DNA from: an uncultured Roseovarius sp. | GTDB lineage: Bacteria > Pseudomonadota > Alphaproteobacteria > Rhodobacterales > Rhodobacteraceae | NCBI GenBank assembly: GCA_913055965.1 | Contig: CAJXKX010000184.1 | Location: 1 to 5,235, forward strand | Direction of reading: 5' to 3' | Length of the DNA stretch: 5,235 bases | Shown here: piece by piece, positions 1-5,151 of the stretch | How the letters are laid out: every line of letters starts with the position of its first letter | Numbering within the stretch: position 1 is the first letter of the stretch | Made by a program: the position numbers and the translations under genes | Notes under the pieces: generated by a model | The model's database searches: none | Seen by the model: the letters and a program-made list of their open reading frames with translations, nothing else | Told to the model about the DNA's origin: nothing

Positions 1-322
1 CCGCATCGACCGCCAGCAGGATCAGCAGGTAGGCGCGATACCCCGCCGCGATCTCCTGCGCCAGCAGCCAGACCACCAGCCCCAGCATCGGTGTCCAGAT
101 CGCCACATGCGGCAGCGCCATCGCGCGCGAGAACCCGCGCTCGGCCAGCATCAACCCTCCGTTGATCAGCATCGCCCCCACCGCCATCGCGGCGATCCAG
201 CCGCCCAGCGGCTCTGCCACGAAGCCCAGCGACGCGGCGTTGACCGGCACGAGGATAACGGCCACCCACAGCTGCACCCAGAGCGGCAGGCGGCGGTAGC
301 TGTGCCAAATCTCCCGGATCAT
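1..322 (-). CDS. Small hypothetical membrane protein, 5' part only
   Basis: The reading frame starts at an ATG (322-320) and is still open at the left edge, so 107 codons are visible and the stop is missing. The start is supported by a GGGAGGG ribosome binding site at 336-330, seven bases away. The protein begins MIREIWHSYRRLPLWVQLWV and is strongly hydrophobic. Segments around residues 15-35, 41-60, 72-89 and 97-105 could cross the inner membrane, with positive residues (R10, R11, R62, R66) in the loops. I recognise no domain or catalytic motif and give no function. It lies 62 bp after the MFS gene on the same strand, with no clear promoter or terminator between, so it is probably co-transcribed. 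Small conserved hypothetical membrane proteins of this kind are common in Rhodobacterales, but no role can be read from the sequence. Confidence 0.8.
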   Translation of the reverse strand, partial: MIREIWHSYRRLPLWVQLWVAVILVPVNAASLGFVAEPLGGWIAAMAVGAMLINGGLMLAERGFSRAMALPHVAIWTPMLGLVVWLLAQEIAAGYRAYLLILLAVDA

Positions 323-338
323 GCGCGCGCCCTCCCGG

Positions 339-361
339 TTTCTTCTTGGTCAAAATACCCC
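339..361 (-). other. AT-rich spacer motif between the MFS gene and the small membrane gene
   Basis: Read on the minus strand the motif starts GGGGTATTTTGACCAAGAAG and ends AAA. It is sharply AT-richer than everything around it and sits in the 62-bp gap, just upstream of the ribosome binding site of the next gene. It contains TTGACC, a fair -35 element, but no -10-like hexamer follows at 16-18 bp, only GC-rich sequence, so I do not call a promoter. Its character as a conserved spacer element is an inference. Confidence 0.35.
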
Positions 362-384
362 GATCCGGCGCTTGCCGCCAGCGC

Positions 385-1602
385 TCAGGCCGCGCGGGGG
401 CGCAGCGCCAGCCAGATGAGCGCGCCGCCCGCCAGCGTGAGGAACGGGACCATGGCGAGGTTGACGGCGGTCCAGCCCGCCTGCGCCGTTCCACCCGAGC
501 AGTTCATCAGCCCGCCCGAGGCGAGCGAGGCTAAGGTCACGCCGCCGAACACGATCAGGTCGTTCATGCCCTGCACCCGGCCGCGTTCATGCGGCGCGTG
601 CTCTCCGGCGAGCATCGCCGTGGCCCCGATGAAGCCGAAATTCCAGCCCAGCCCCAGCAGGACGAGCGCGATGAAGAAATTCTCGAGCCCCACCCCCGAG
701 AGCGCCACCCCGCCCGCGCCCGCAAGGATAAGGAGGCCCAGCGCCACGATCCGTTCCACCCCGAACCGCGCGATCAGGTGGCCGGTGAAGAAGGACGGGA
801 TATACATCGCCAGCACATGCGCCGAGACGATATCGGCGGCATGGCCGGGGGTGAAGCCGCAGCCCACCACGGCGAGCGGGGTCGAGGTCATCACCAGGTT
901 CATCAGCGCATAGGCCACCGTCGCGCAGATCACCGCCACGGCGATGCGCGGGGTGCGCAGCAATTCCATCCGCGAGCGTCCGCGCGGCGCGTCCTGCGCC
1001 GGGACGGGGGGCTTGGGGATGTCGAGCGCGAGGAACAGGGCCGAGCCGATCACGTTGACCGCGATCACCGCGAGATAGGTGCCGAGGAACGGGATCACCA
1101 TGCTCATCGAGGTGAGTTTCACGAGTTGCGGCCCGACGATGGCGCTGAGCAGCCCGCCCGCCATCACGTAGGAGATCGCCTTGGGGCGGAACGCGTCGCT
1201 CGCCGTGTCGGAGGCGGCGAAGCGGTAGAAGCCCTGCGCCGACATGTAAGCGCCGGTCAGGAAGCTGCCCAGCAGGAACACCGGGAACGAGGCCGTGTAA
1301 AGGCCCCACGCCCCCACCGCGCCGCCCGCCGCGCCGAACAGAGCCCCGAGGAAGAACCCCGCGCGCCGCCCATGGCGCTGCATGATATGCGCCATCGGCG
1401 TGGCCGACAGCATCGAGCCCAGCACGATCAGCGAGATGGGCAGCGTCGCGAAACAGGGGTTGGAGGCGAGCGACTGCCCGGCCAGCCCGCCCACCACGAA
1501 GATCATCGGCAGTTGCGCGCCAAGCACCGCCTGCGCGCCCACGAGCACCATCACGTTGCGGCGGGCGCGGCTGTCATCGTGGGGGAGGGCGGTGTCGGTC
1601 AT
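385..1602 (-). CDS. MFS family transporter, substrate unknown
   Basis: The gene encodes 405 residues, the usual size for a 12-helix major facilitator superfamily permease of the inner membrane. The chain is hydrophobic throughout. After a short charged N-terminus (residues 1-16), helix 1 begins near residue 17. HGRRAGF at 78-84 fits the cytoplasmic loop 2-3 signature of MFS motif A. A polar linker at about 195-218 (IPKPPVPAQDAPRGRSRMELLRTPR in part) divides the two six-helix halves, and FGVERI at 280-285 is the matching loop in the second half. The last helix ends in WLALRPRAA. The start was set at ATG 1602 because it lies just before the first helix. The frame stays open further upstream, to about 2847, but that extension runs antisense through another gene and lacks membrane character. 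No ribosome binding site precedes the ATG; a possible promoter is placed so that the mRNA would be leaderless. Substrate cannot be inferred; drug or metabolite export and nutrient import are all possible. Confidence 0.9.
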   Translation of the reverse strand: MTDTALPHDDSRARRNVMVLVGAQAVLGAQLPMIFVVGGLAGQSLASNPCFATLPISLIVLGSMLSATPMAHIMQRHGRRAGFFLGALFGAAGGAVGAWGLYTASFPVFLLGSFLTGAYMSAQGFYRFAASDTASDAFRPKAISYVMAGGLLSAIVGPQLVKLTSMSMVIPFLGTYLAVIAVNVIGSALFLALDIPKPPVPAQDAPRGRSRMELLRTPRIAVAVICATVAYALMNLVMTSTPLAVVGCGFTPGHAADIVSAHVLAMYIPSFFTGHLIARFGVERIVALGLLILAGAGGVALSGVGLENFFIALVLLGLGWNFGFIGATAMLAGEHAPHERGRVQGMNDLIVFGGVTLASLASGGLMNCSGGTAQAGWTAVNLAMVPFLTLAGGALIWLALRPRAA

Positions 1603-1638
1603 GGACGCAGTGCTAGACCCGCCCGCAGGCGGGCGCAA
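1602..1638 (-). promoter_or_regulatory. Possible promoter of the MFS gene, leaderless start
   Basis: On the minus strand a TTGCGC box (1638-1633) and a TAGCAC box (1615-1610) are separated by exactly 17 bp. Seven bases after the second box comes the A of the ATG at 1602, the expected transcription start. This would give a leaderless mRNA and agrees with the lack of a Shine-Dalgarno sequence before this ATG. Only the TTG and TA cores match consensus, so the call is tentative. Confidence 0.35.
1620..1635. repeat. Inverted repeat inside the MFS promoter spacer
   Basis: GCCCGC at 1621-1626 and GCGGGC at 1629-1634 form a perfect dyad around AG, with one more C-G pair at 1620/1635. It lies between the proposed -35 and -10 boxes and overlaps the -35 by three bases, the position of a repressor operator. 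In a genome this GC-rich such short dyads are frequent, so an operator role is inference only. Confidence 0.35.
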
Positions 1639-1653
1639 GAGGCCACGCCCGCG

Positions 1654-1663
1654 CCCGCGCGGG
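1654..1663. repeat. 10-bp GC palindrome in the divergent intergenic region
   Basis: CCCGCGCGGG is a perfect 10-bp palindrome about midway between the two divergent genes. It could be a protein-binding site for either direction, but it is low-complexity GC sequence and may be chance. Confidence 0.2.
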
Positions 1664-1714
1664 TTGGCGATCACGATGCGCGCCCCCATCTGATGCCGGT
1701 CATGTGTCGGCAAG

Positions 1715-1720
1715 GGAGGG
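1715..1720 (+). promoter_or_regulatory. Ribosome binding site deciding the start at 1728
   Basis: GGAGGG lies seven bases before ATG 1728. It selects this start over the in-frame GTG at 1704, which would put the site inside the coding region and has no good site of its own. Confidence 0.7.
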
Positions 1721-1727
1721 CAGGGCG

Positions 1728-2243
1728 ATGCGGCAGCCGATTCTCGAGGCGCTTTACGGGCAGGATTTCGCGGGGGTGCCGGAGGTGGAGGGCCGGCCAT
1801 GGCCCCGGCGCGATGCGGTGGCGCAGGGCGGGCAGGCGCTGCGGGGTGTGCCGGATGCGTGGCGCGACGCTTGCAGGCGCATGGAAACCGCGCGACCGGA
1901 GGTTGCGGCGGAGATCGACGCGCTGCTGGCCCCGCTCTGCACCCGCTATGATCGCGCGGCGCGCGTGGCGGCGCTGGGGGCCGCCCTTGCTGCGCGCGCC
2001 GAGGCCGAGGCGCGGGCGCTCGAAAGGCCGGGCATGCTGGTCGAGCCGCCGGACGAGATGTGCCGCGAGGCCTATGCGGAGGCGCTGCACGAGGCCGAGG
2101 CGCTGCCCGATGACGATCCCGACAAGACCGAACTTGTCGCGGTGCGCCGCAGAATGCTTCGGACTTACTTCGATTATCCGAGGCGCAGCCCGGAGGAGCG
2201 TCGCGCGGTTCTGCGTGCGTTCCTCGACGATCCCGAGCGGTGA
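1728..2243 (+). CDS. Uncharacterised soluble helical protein, 171 residues
   Basis: I do not recognise this family. The start ATG at 1728 is chosen on the GGAGGG site at 1715-1720. The protein begins MRQPILEALYGQDFAGVPEV and has no signal peptide and no membrane segment, so it is probably cytoplasmic. Most of it looks alpha-helical: an Ala/Arg/Glu-rich stretch at about residues 58-105 could form a long helix or helical hairpin, followed by a proline break (ERPGMLVEPPDE) and two further charged helices. The C-terminal part (RRRMLRTYFDYPRRSPEERRAVLRAF within about 140-166) is basic and aromatic. Two cysteines, C72 and C112, are too far apart to suggest a metal site. It is the only plus-strand gene here, divergent from the MFS gene and convergent with the flavin reductase, so it is probably its own transcription unit. 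Codon bias matches its neighbours, which supports a real gene. Confidence 0.75.
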   Translation: MRQPILEALYGQDFAGVPEVEGRPWPRRDAVAQGGQALRGVPDAWRDACRRMETARPEVAAEIDALLAPLCTRYDRAARVAALGAALAARAEAEARALERPGMLVEPPDEMCREAYAEALHEAEALPDDDPDKTELVAVRRRMLRTYFDYPRRSPEERRAVLRAFLDDPER

Positions 2244-2262
2244 AGGGGGCGCGCGGCGCTCG

Positions 2263-2340
2263 GTCCTCGCGCGTCCCCGCGCGGTATTCAGTCCTCGCGC
2301 GTCCCCGCGCGGTACTCAGTCCCCGTGCGGGCGCACGCGG
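2263..2340. repeat. Tandem 28-bp hairpin repeat, two full copies and a degenerate third
   Basis: Copy 1 is 2263-2290 and copy 2 is 2291-2318; they differ at one position (T2287 versus C2315). A third, degenerate copy of about 22 bp follows at 2319-2340 and matches at roughly 16 of 22 positions; it is the coding end of the flavin reductase. Each full copy starts GTCCTCGCGCG, ends in TCA and contains the stem CGCGCG-TCCC-CGCGCG. The TCA of copy 2 is the reductase stop codon; the TCA of copy 1 is a duplicate in another frame because 28 is not a multiple of three. This looks like duplication of the gene's 3' end by replication slippage. Confidence 0.8.
2268..2311. terminator. Twin hairpins between convergent genes, possible bidirectional terminator
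   Basis: Two identical hairpins stand at 2268-2283 and 2296-2311. Each has a perfect 6-bp CGCGCG stem and a 4-base loop: TCCC on the plus strand, GGGA (a GNRA-type tetraloop) on the minus strand. On the plus strand a T-G wobble adds a seventh pair. They fill the 72-bp gap between the ends of the helical-protein gene and the flavin reductase, so they could stop or protect transcripts from either side. No T-run follows on either strand, so intrinsic termination is uncertain. Confidence 0.45.
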
Positions 2341-2819
2341 TGGAAATCGCCGCCGAGATAGGCGAGCGGCTTGCCCTCGGCGAGCGAAAGCGCGCGCACC
2401 GCGCCGATGCAGATCGTGTGGGTGTTGTGGTGCAGGTGCTCGCTCAGCGTGCAGGCAAAGCTGGTGGCGCGCGGCAAGAGCGGGCCGTGCGCCCCGGCGG
2501 TGATGGCGAGGCCGCGAAAGCGCTCGGCGGGGTCGTCGGGCGAGGGCCCGGCAAAGGCACGCGCCACCTCGACCGCGTCCTCGGGCAGGACGTTGACGCA
2601 GAAGGCGCGGTTTTCCAGCACGGTACGCGCGATCCGGCTGTCGGCGCGCAGGCACACGAGCACCGAGGGGGGATCGGCCGAGAGCGACGTGAAGGCGCTG
2701 ACCGTGGCGCCCGCGCGCCCCGCCGCCCCGTCGGTGGTGACCACGGTCACGGTCGCCGCGACCTGCCGCATGGCGGCCAGGAAATCCTCGCGATCCACGA
2801 TGGTGCCGGTCACAGTCAC
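2316..2819 (-). CDS. Flavin reductase family protein (RutF/HpaC/NtaB-like domain)
   Basis: This cytoplasmic enzyme of 167 residues fits the usual length of about 160-190 for the NAD(P)H-dependent FMN/FAD reductase family, which supplies reduced flavin to partner monooxygenases. The family pattern is clear: AMRQVAATVTVVTTD (16-30), then GATVSAFTSLSADPPSVLVCL (37-57, the flavin-binding core with Ser/Thr contacts for the phosphate), SRIARTVLENRAFCVNVL (61-78), FACTLSEHLHHNTHTICIGAV (121-141, where the histidine-rich turn usually lies at the active site), and LAYLGGDFHRV (152-162) near the end. The start is GTG 2819, supported by AGGGAG at 2831-2826 six bases away. A second in-frame GTG at 2813 is worse spaced, and no ATG lies nearby upstream. 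The stop codon belongs to a tandem hairpin repeat. No oxygenase partner lies in the window, so substrate and pathway are open. It is separated from the TRAP genes by 170 bp rich in hairpins and may be its own unit. Confidence 0.9.
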   Translation of the reverse strand: MTVTGTIVDREDFLAAMRQVAATVTVVTTDGAAGRAGATVSAFTSLSADPPSVLVCLRADSRIARTVLENRAFCVNVLPEDAVEVARAFAGPSPDDPAERFRGLAITAGAHGPLLPRATSFACTLSEHLHHNTHTICIGAVRALSLAEGKPLAYLGGDFHRVRPHGD

Positions 2820-2825
2820 GAGGCT

Positions 2826-2831
2826 CTCCCT
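2826..2831 (-). promoter_or_regulatory. Ribosome binding site supporting the GTG start at 2819
   Basis: AGGGAG on the minus strand lies six bases before GTG 2819 and twelve before GTG 2813, which favours the longer, 167-residue product. Confidence 0.6.
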
Positions 2832-2863
2832 GTCGGTTGCCGGGCATGGGTAGCGGCGAAACC

Positions 2864-2919
2864 CCGCCCGGTAAAGGCTCCGCCTGTCGCGGAGAGGCAG
2901 GTAGCGCGCCGCCGGGCGG
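2864..2919 (-). promoter_or_regulatory. Paired segments in the flavin reductase leader
   Basis: CCGCCCGG at 2864-2871 and CCGGGCGG at 2912-2919 are perfect 8-bp inverted repeats. Between them CTCCGC (2878-2883) and GCGGAG (2889-2894) form a second, 6-bp stem with a 5-base loop. The leader RNA on the minus strand could therefore fold into an outer stem closing an inner hairpin, ending about 45 bases before the GTG. It matches no riboswitch I know; in particular I do not see the conserved FMN riboswitch core. Regulatory function is unproven. Confidence 0.35.
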
Positions 2920-2926
2920 TTGCCAA

Positions 2927-2984
2927 GTGCCGGAACGGCACGCGGCGGAGGCCCGGGCCCCCGCCGCGTCGGTCCCCGATGGGG
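2927..2984 (-). terminator. Hairpin cluster after dctM, likely end of the TRAP operon
   Basis: Read on the minus strand just after the dctM stop, there is first a weak CCCC-ATC-GGGG hairpin (2984-2974). Next comes a strong stem-loop at 2969-2940: 9 bp ACGCGGCGG/CCGCCGCGT plus three inner pairs including a G-U, with loop CCCGGG. Last is GTGCCG-TTC-CGGCAC (2941-2927), followed by only two T residues. The last two stems share two bases and cannot both form completely. The strong stem looks like a terminator or 3' mRNA-stabilising structure, but there is no real U-tract, so Rho-dependent or incomplete termination is possible. Confidence 0.5.
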
Positions 2985-2989
2985 GGCGT

Positions 2990-4366
2990 CTAGCGCGTGA
3001 TGATTTCCGGCCCCATGAAGGTGTTGGGCAGGAAGGTGGATATCCACGGCACGTAGGTCACGATGATCAGGAACACGAAGAGCACCGCGAGGAAGGGCAG
3101 CGCGGCGCGCACCACCGCCATCATCGGCATCCCCGCCACGCCGGAGGGGACGAAGAGGTTGAGGCCGACGGGCGGCGTGATCATCCCGATTTCCATGTTC
3201 ACCACCATGATGATCCCGAGGTGAATGGGGTCGATGCCAAGCTCGATGGCGATGGGAAAGACCAGCGGCGCCACGATCACCAGGAGGCCCGAGGGCTCCA
3301 TGAATTGCCCGCCGATCAGCAGGATCACGTTGACCACGATCAGGAACATCACCGGGCCGAACCCCGCCGACAGCATTGCGTTGGCGATGGATTGCGGGAT
3401 CTGCTCGTCGGTCAGGACGTGCTTGAGGATGAGCGCGTTGGCGATCACGAAGAGCAATGTCACCGTCAGCCGTCCCGCCTCGAACAGCGTCTTCTTGGTG
3501 TCGGGATGCACGAAGGCGGTGACGACGGCCCAGGGCTTGCGCAGGAGGCTGGTGTTCCTGCCCGCGCCGGAGGTCGCGAGCGGCCCCATGTCGCGGTAGA
3601 TGAAGCAGGCGATGAAGAAGGAATAGACCGCCGCCACCGCCGCCGCCTCTGTGGGCGTGAAGATGCCGCCATAGATGCCGCCGAGGATGATGACGATAAG
3701 GAACAGGCCCCAGCCCGCCTCGCGCCCCGAGGCCCAGATTTCGCCCCAGCCCTGCCAGTCGCCCTTGGGCAGGTTGCGCACGCGGGCGATGACGTAGATC
3801 GTGGTCATCAGCATCAGCCCCGCGAGCAGCCCCGGAATGACACCGGCGAGGAACATCCGTCCGACCGACACATCGACCGAGGCGGCATAGACCACCATCA
3901 CGATGGAGGGGGGGATGAGGATGCCGAGCGTGCCCGCGTTGCAGATCACGCCGGCCGCGAACTCCTTGGTATAGCCCACCTGCCGCATGCCCGCGATGAC
4001 GATCGTGCCGATGGCCACCACGGTTGCTGGCGAGGAACCGGAGAGCGCTGCAAAGAGCATGCAGGCGAACACGCCCGCGATCGCGAGCCCGCCCGGCAGG
4101 TGCCCGACGCAGGCGATGGAGAAGCGGATGATCCGCTGCGCCACGCCGCCCGTGGTCATGAAGGCCGAGGCGAGGATGAAGAACGGGATCGCGAGCAGGG
4201 TGTAGTGGCCCACGAACGCCTCGAGCAGGGTGCCCGCGACCGAGGCGAGCGAGCTTTCGGAATAGATCAGCAGAAAGATGGTCGAGCTGAGCCCGAGCGA
4301 GACGGCGATGGGCACGCCGATCAGCAGCAGGCCGATCACCATCGAGAAGAGAAACAACACGTCCAT
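2990..4366 (-). CDS. dctM: TRAP transporter large permease, DctM subunit
   Basis: This is the transport subunit of a tripartite ATP-independent periplasmic transporter: an inner-membrane protein of 458 residues that carries the organic acid delivered by DctP, using an ion gradient. About 12 hydrophobic helices fill the sequence. Family motifs seen: LSGSSPATVVAIGTI (108-122), GTLGILIPPSIVMVVYA (145-161), GGIFTPTEAAAVAAVYS (233-249), MEPSGLLVIVAPLVFPIA (356-373) and MVVNMEIGMITPPVGLNLFV (387-406). The repeated G..IPPS and ITPPVG stretches are the re-entrant hairpins of the two half-repeats. A polar segment at about 258-296 (RDMGPLATSGAGRN to HPDTKKTLFEAG) makes the middle loop longer than in the shortest homologues, and the total is slightly above the common 425-440. 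The ATG overlaps the dctQ stop by one base (TGATG), and a GGAGGG site at 4380-4375 lies eight bases before it, so translation is probably coupled. The dicarboxylate assignment is inference from the subunit type. Confidence 0.93.
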   Translation of the reverse strand: MDVLFLFSMVIGLLLIGVPIAVSLGLSSTIFLLIYSESSLASVAGTLLEAFVGHYTLLAIPFFILASAFMTTGGVAQRIIRFSIACVGHLPGGLAIAGVFACMLFAALSGSSPATVVAIGTIVIAGMRQVGYTKEFAAGVICNAGTLGILIPPSIVMVVYAASVDVSVGRMFLAGVIPGLLAGLMLMTTIYVIARVRNLPKGDWQGWGEIWASGREAGWGLFLIVIILGGIYGGIFTPTEAAAVAAVYSFFIACFIYRDMGPLATSGAGRNTSLLRKPWAVVTAFVHPDTKKTLFEAGRLTVTLLFVIANALILKHVLTDEQIPQSIANAMLSAGFGPVMFLIVVNVILLIGGQFMEPSGLLVIVAPLVFPIAIELGIDPIHLGIIMVVNMEIGMITPPVGLNLFVPSGVAGMPMMAVVRAALPFLAVLFVFLIIVTYVPWISTFLPNTFMGPEIITR

Positions 4367-5046
4367 CAGTCGGACCCTCCGTTCGCGTCGCGCGCGTGAC
4401 CGGCGCGGATCTCGTCAAGCTCGTCCTCGACCTCGTGGCTGGCCACGAGCCGGTCGGCCTCGCCGCGCCAGATCGCCACCGCAGCCTGCGCAAAGCGCAG
4501 CACCAGCAGCAGCGCCGCCAGCGGCAGGATCGTGTAGGGCACGACTTTGGGCAGTTTCTCGTACTCGTCGCCGTAATTGATCAGGTCCTCGAGAAAGCGG
4601 AAGACGCTGACCATCGGCACGTCCTGCACCTCGTAGAAGCTCTGGCTGCGGGCATCCATGTCGAAGCCGGTCGGGAACCAGCGCCCCGAGGTGGGGGGCA
4701 GGTCGGCGAAGACGGCCCAGTAATCGTAGCAGCCCTTGAGCAGCAGCAGCGAAAACAGCAGGCACGCGCCGACCGAGATCAGCGCGAGCACCCGGCGCGC
4801 GGGCGGCGCGAGCATGTTGAGGATCGCGTCGACGCCGAGATGGGCGTGTTTCTTGACCGCGTAGGACGCGCCCAGAAGCACCAGCCAGCCGAACATGAAA
4901 ACGGTGAGTTCGAGCGCCCAGAGGATATTCGAGTTGAAGAGGTAGCGCGCGATCACGTTGGCGAAGGTGACGATCGTCATCAGCCCGAGGAGGATGGCGA
5001 TGGCCGTTTCCTCGATCTGGTCGATCAGCCCGGTCTTGTGCTGCAT
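4366..5046 (-). CDS. dctQ: TRAP transporter small permease, DctQ subunit
   Basis: This 226-residue inner-membrane protein is the small subunit that pairs with DctM. Four helices can be placed at about residues 13-35, 42-64, 84-106 and 169-193, the standard DctQ topology. FANVIARYLFNSNILWALELTVFMFGWLVLLGASYAVKKHAHLGVD (28-73 in part) is the family core, with the arginine after helix 1, the ELT segment of helix 2, and the HLGVD motif. The loop between helices 3 and 4 is long (about 107-168) and holds PPTSGRWFPTGFD; by the usual topology it faces the periplasm. The total is longer than the 160-180 of many DctQ proteins but close to dicarboxylate-type DctQ. The cytoplasmic tail after 194 is very acidic (EVEDELDEI). 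The ATG at 5046 is preceded by a weak GGGAA site at 5059-5055, much poorer than that of dctM, which suggests lower initiation. The substrate is inferred, not shown. Confidence 0.92.
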   Translation of the reverse strand: MQHKTGLIDQIEETAIAILLGLMTIVTFANVIARYLFNSNILWALELTVFMFGWLVLLGASYAVKKHAHLGVDAILNMLAPPARRVLALISVGACLLFSLLLLKGCYDYWAVFADLPPTSGRWFPTGFDMDARSQSFYEVQDVPMVSVFRFLEDLINYGDEYEKLPKVVPYTILPLAALLLVLRFAQAAVAIWRGEADRLVASHEVEDELDEIRAGHARDANGGSD

Positions 5047-5052
5047 CGTCCC

Positions 5053-5100
5053 GGTTCCCGTTGCTTTTGGATGAGAGGGGGGGCGGGGGCGGATGCCCGG
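5053..5100 (-). promoter_or_regulatory. C-rich mRNA tract upstream of dctQ
   Basis: On the minus strand the 5094-5060 part is C-rich and G-poor, with runs of five and seven C residues around 5089-5077 followed by CTCATCC. This composition resembles a Rho utilisation site or a binding site for a regulatory RNA or protein. It lies between the intercistronic hairpin and the dctQ ribosome binding site. Function is inference. Confidence 0.25.
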
Positions 5101-5108
5101 CCGCCCGG

Positions 5109-5140
5109 AGGGCGAGGCGCGCGGGCGCGCGCCTCGCCTT
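5109..5140 (-). terminator. Strong intercistronic hairpin between dctP and dctQ
   Basis: GGCGAGGCGCGC (5111-5122) and GCGCGCCTCGCC (5127-5138) form a perfect 12-bp stem with a 4-base loop, only 13 bases after the dctP stop. No T-run follows on the minus strand. In operons that start with a binding-protein gene, such hairpins typically protect the upstream mRNA and partly stop transcription, so that the binding protein is made in excess over the permeases. That role here is inferred from position and stability. Confidence 0.6.
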
Positions 5141-5151
5141 GGCCATGCCGA

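Noticed and set aside
345..350. TTGACC-type -35 box for the small membrane gene
   Set aside because: No -10-like sequence lies 16-18 bp further on; that stretch is the GGGAGGG ribosome binding site and GC repeats.
2263..2318. Short CRISPR array
   Set aside because: The 28-bp units are directly adjacent with no spacers between them, there are only two full copies, and one overlaps a stop codon.
589..2361. A 590-codon plus-strand open frame
   Set aside because: It is antisense to the MFS gene and then out of frame with the helical-protein gene; its composition is low-complexity Arg/His/Ala with no domain pattern.
1603..2847. Upstream extension of the MFS reading frame, which makes an open frame of 820 codons
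   Set aside because: The extension runs antisense through the helical-protein gene and overlaps the flavin reductase in another frame. It is Arg/Pro/Ala-rich with no membrane character. It stays open only because stop codons are rare in GC-rich DNA.
2837..4399. A 520-codon plus-strand open frame opposite dctM
   Set aside because: Its product is rich in Asp, His, Glu and Arg with repetitive low-complexity runs, typical of the reverse complement of a hydrophobic membrane gene. The minus strand encodes clear DctM motifs over the same bases.
2820..4493. Upstream extension of the flavin reductase frame, which makes a 725-codon open frame
   Set aside because: It overlaps dctM in another frame and lacks coherent domains. 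The flavin reductase domain begins just after GTG 2819, which has a ribosome binding site.
5077..5090. G-quadruplex in the plus-strand G-runs upstream of dctQ
   Set aside because: There is a run of seven G, then C, then a run of five G. These give at most three GGG tracts with proper loops, and no fourth GGG lies close enough.
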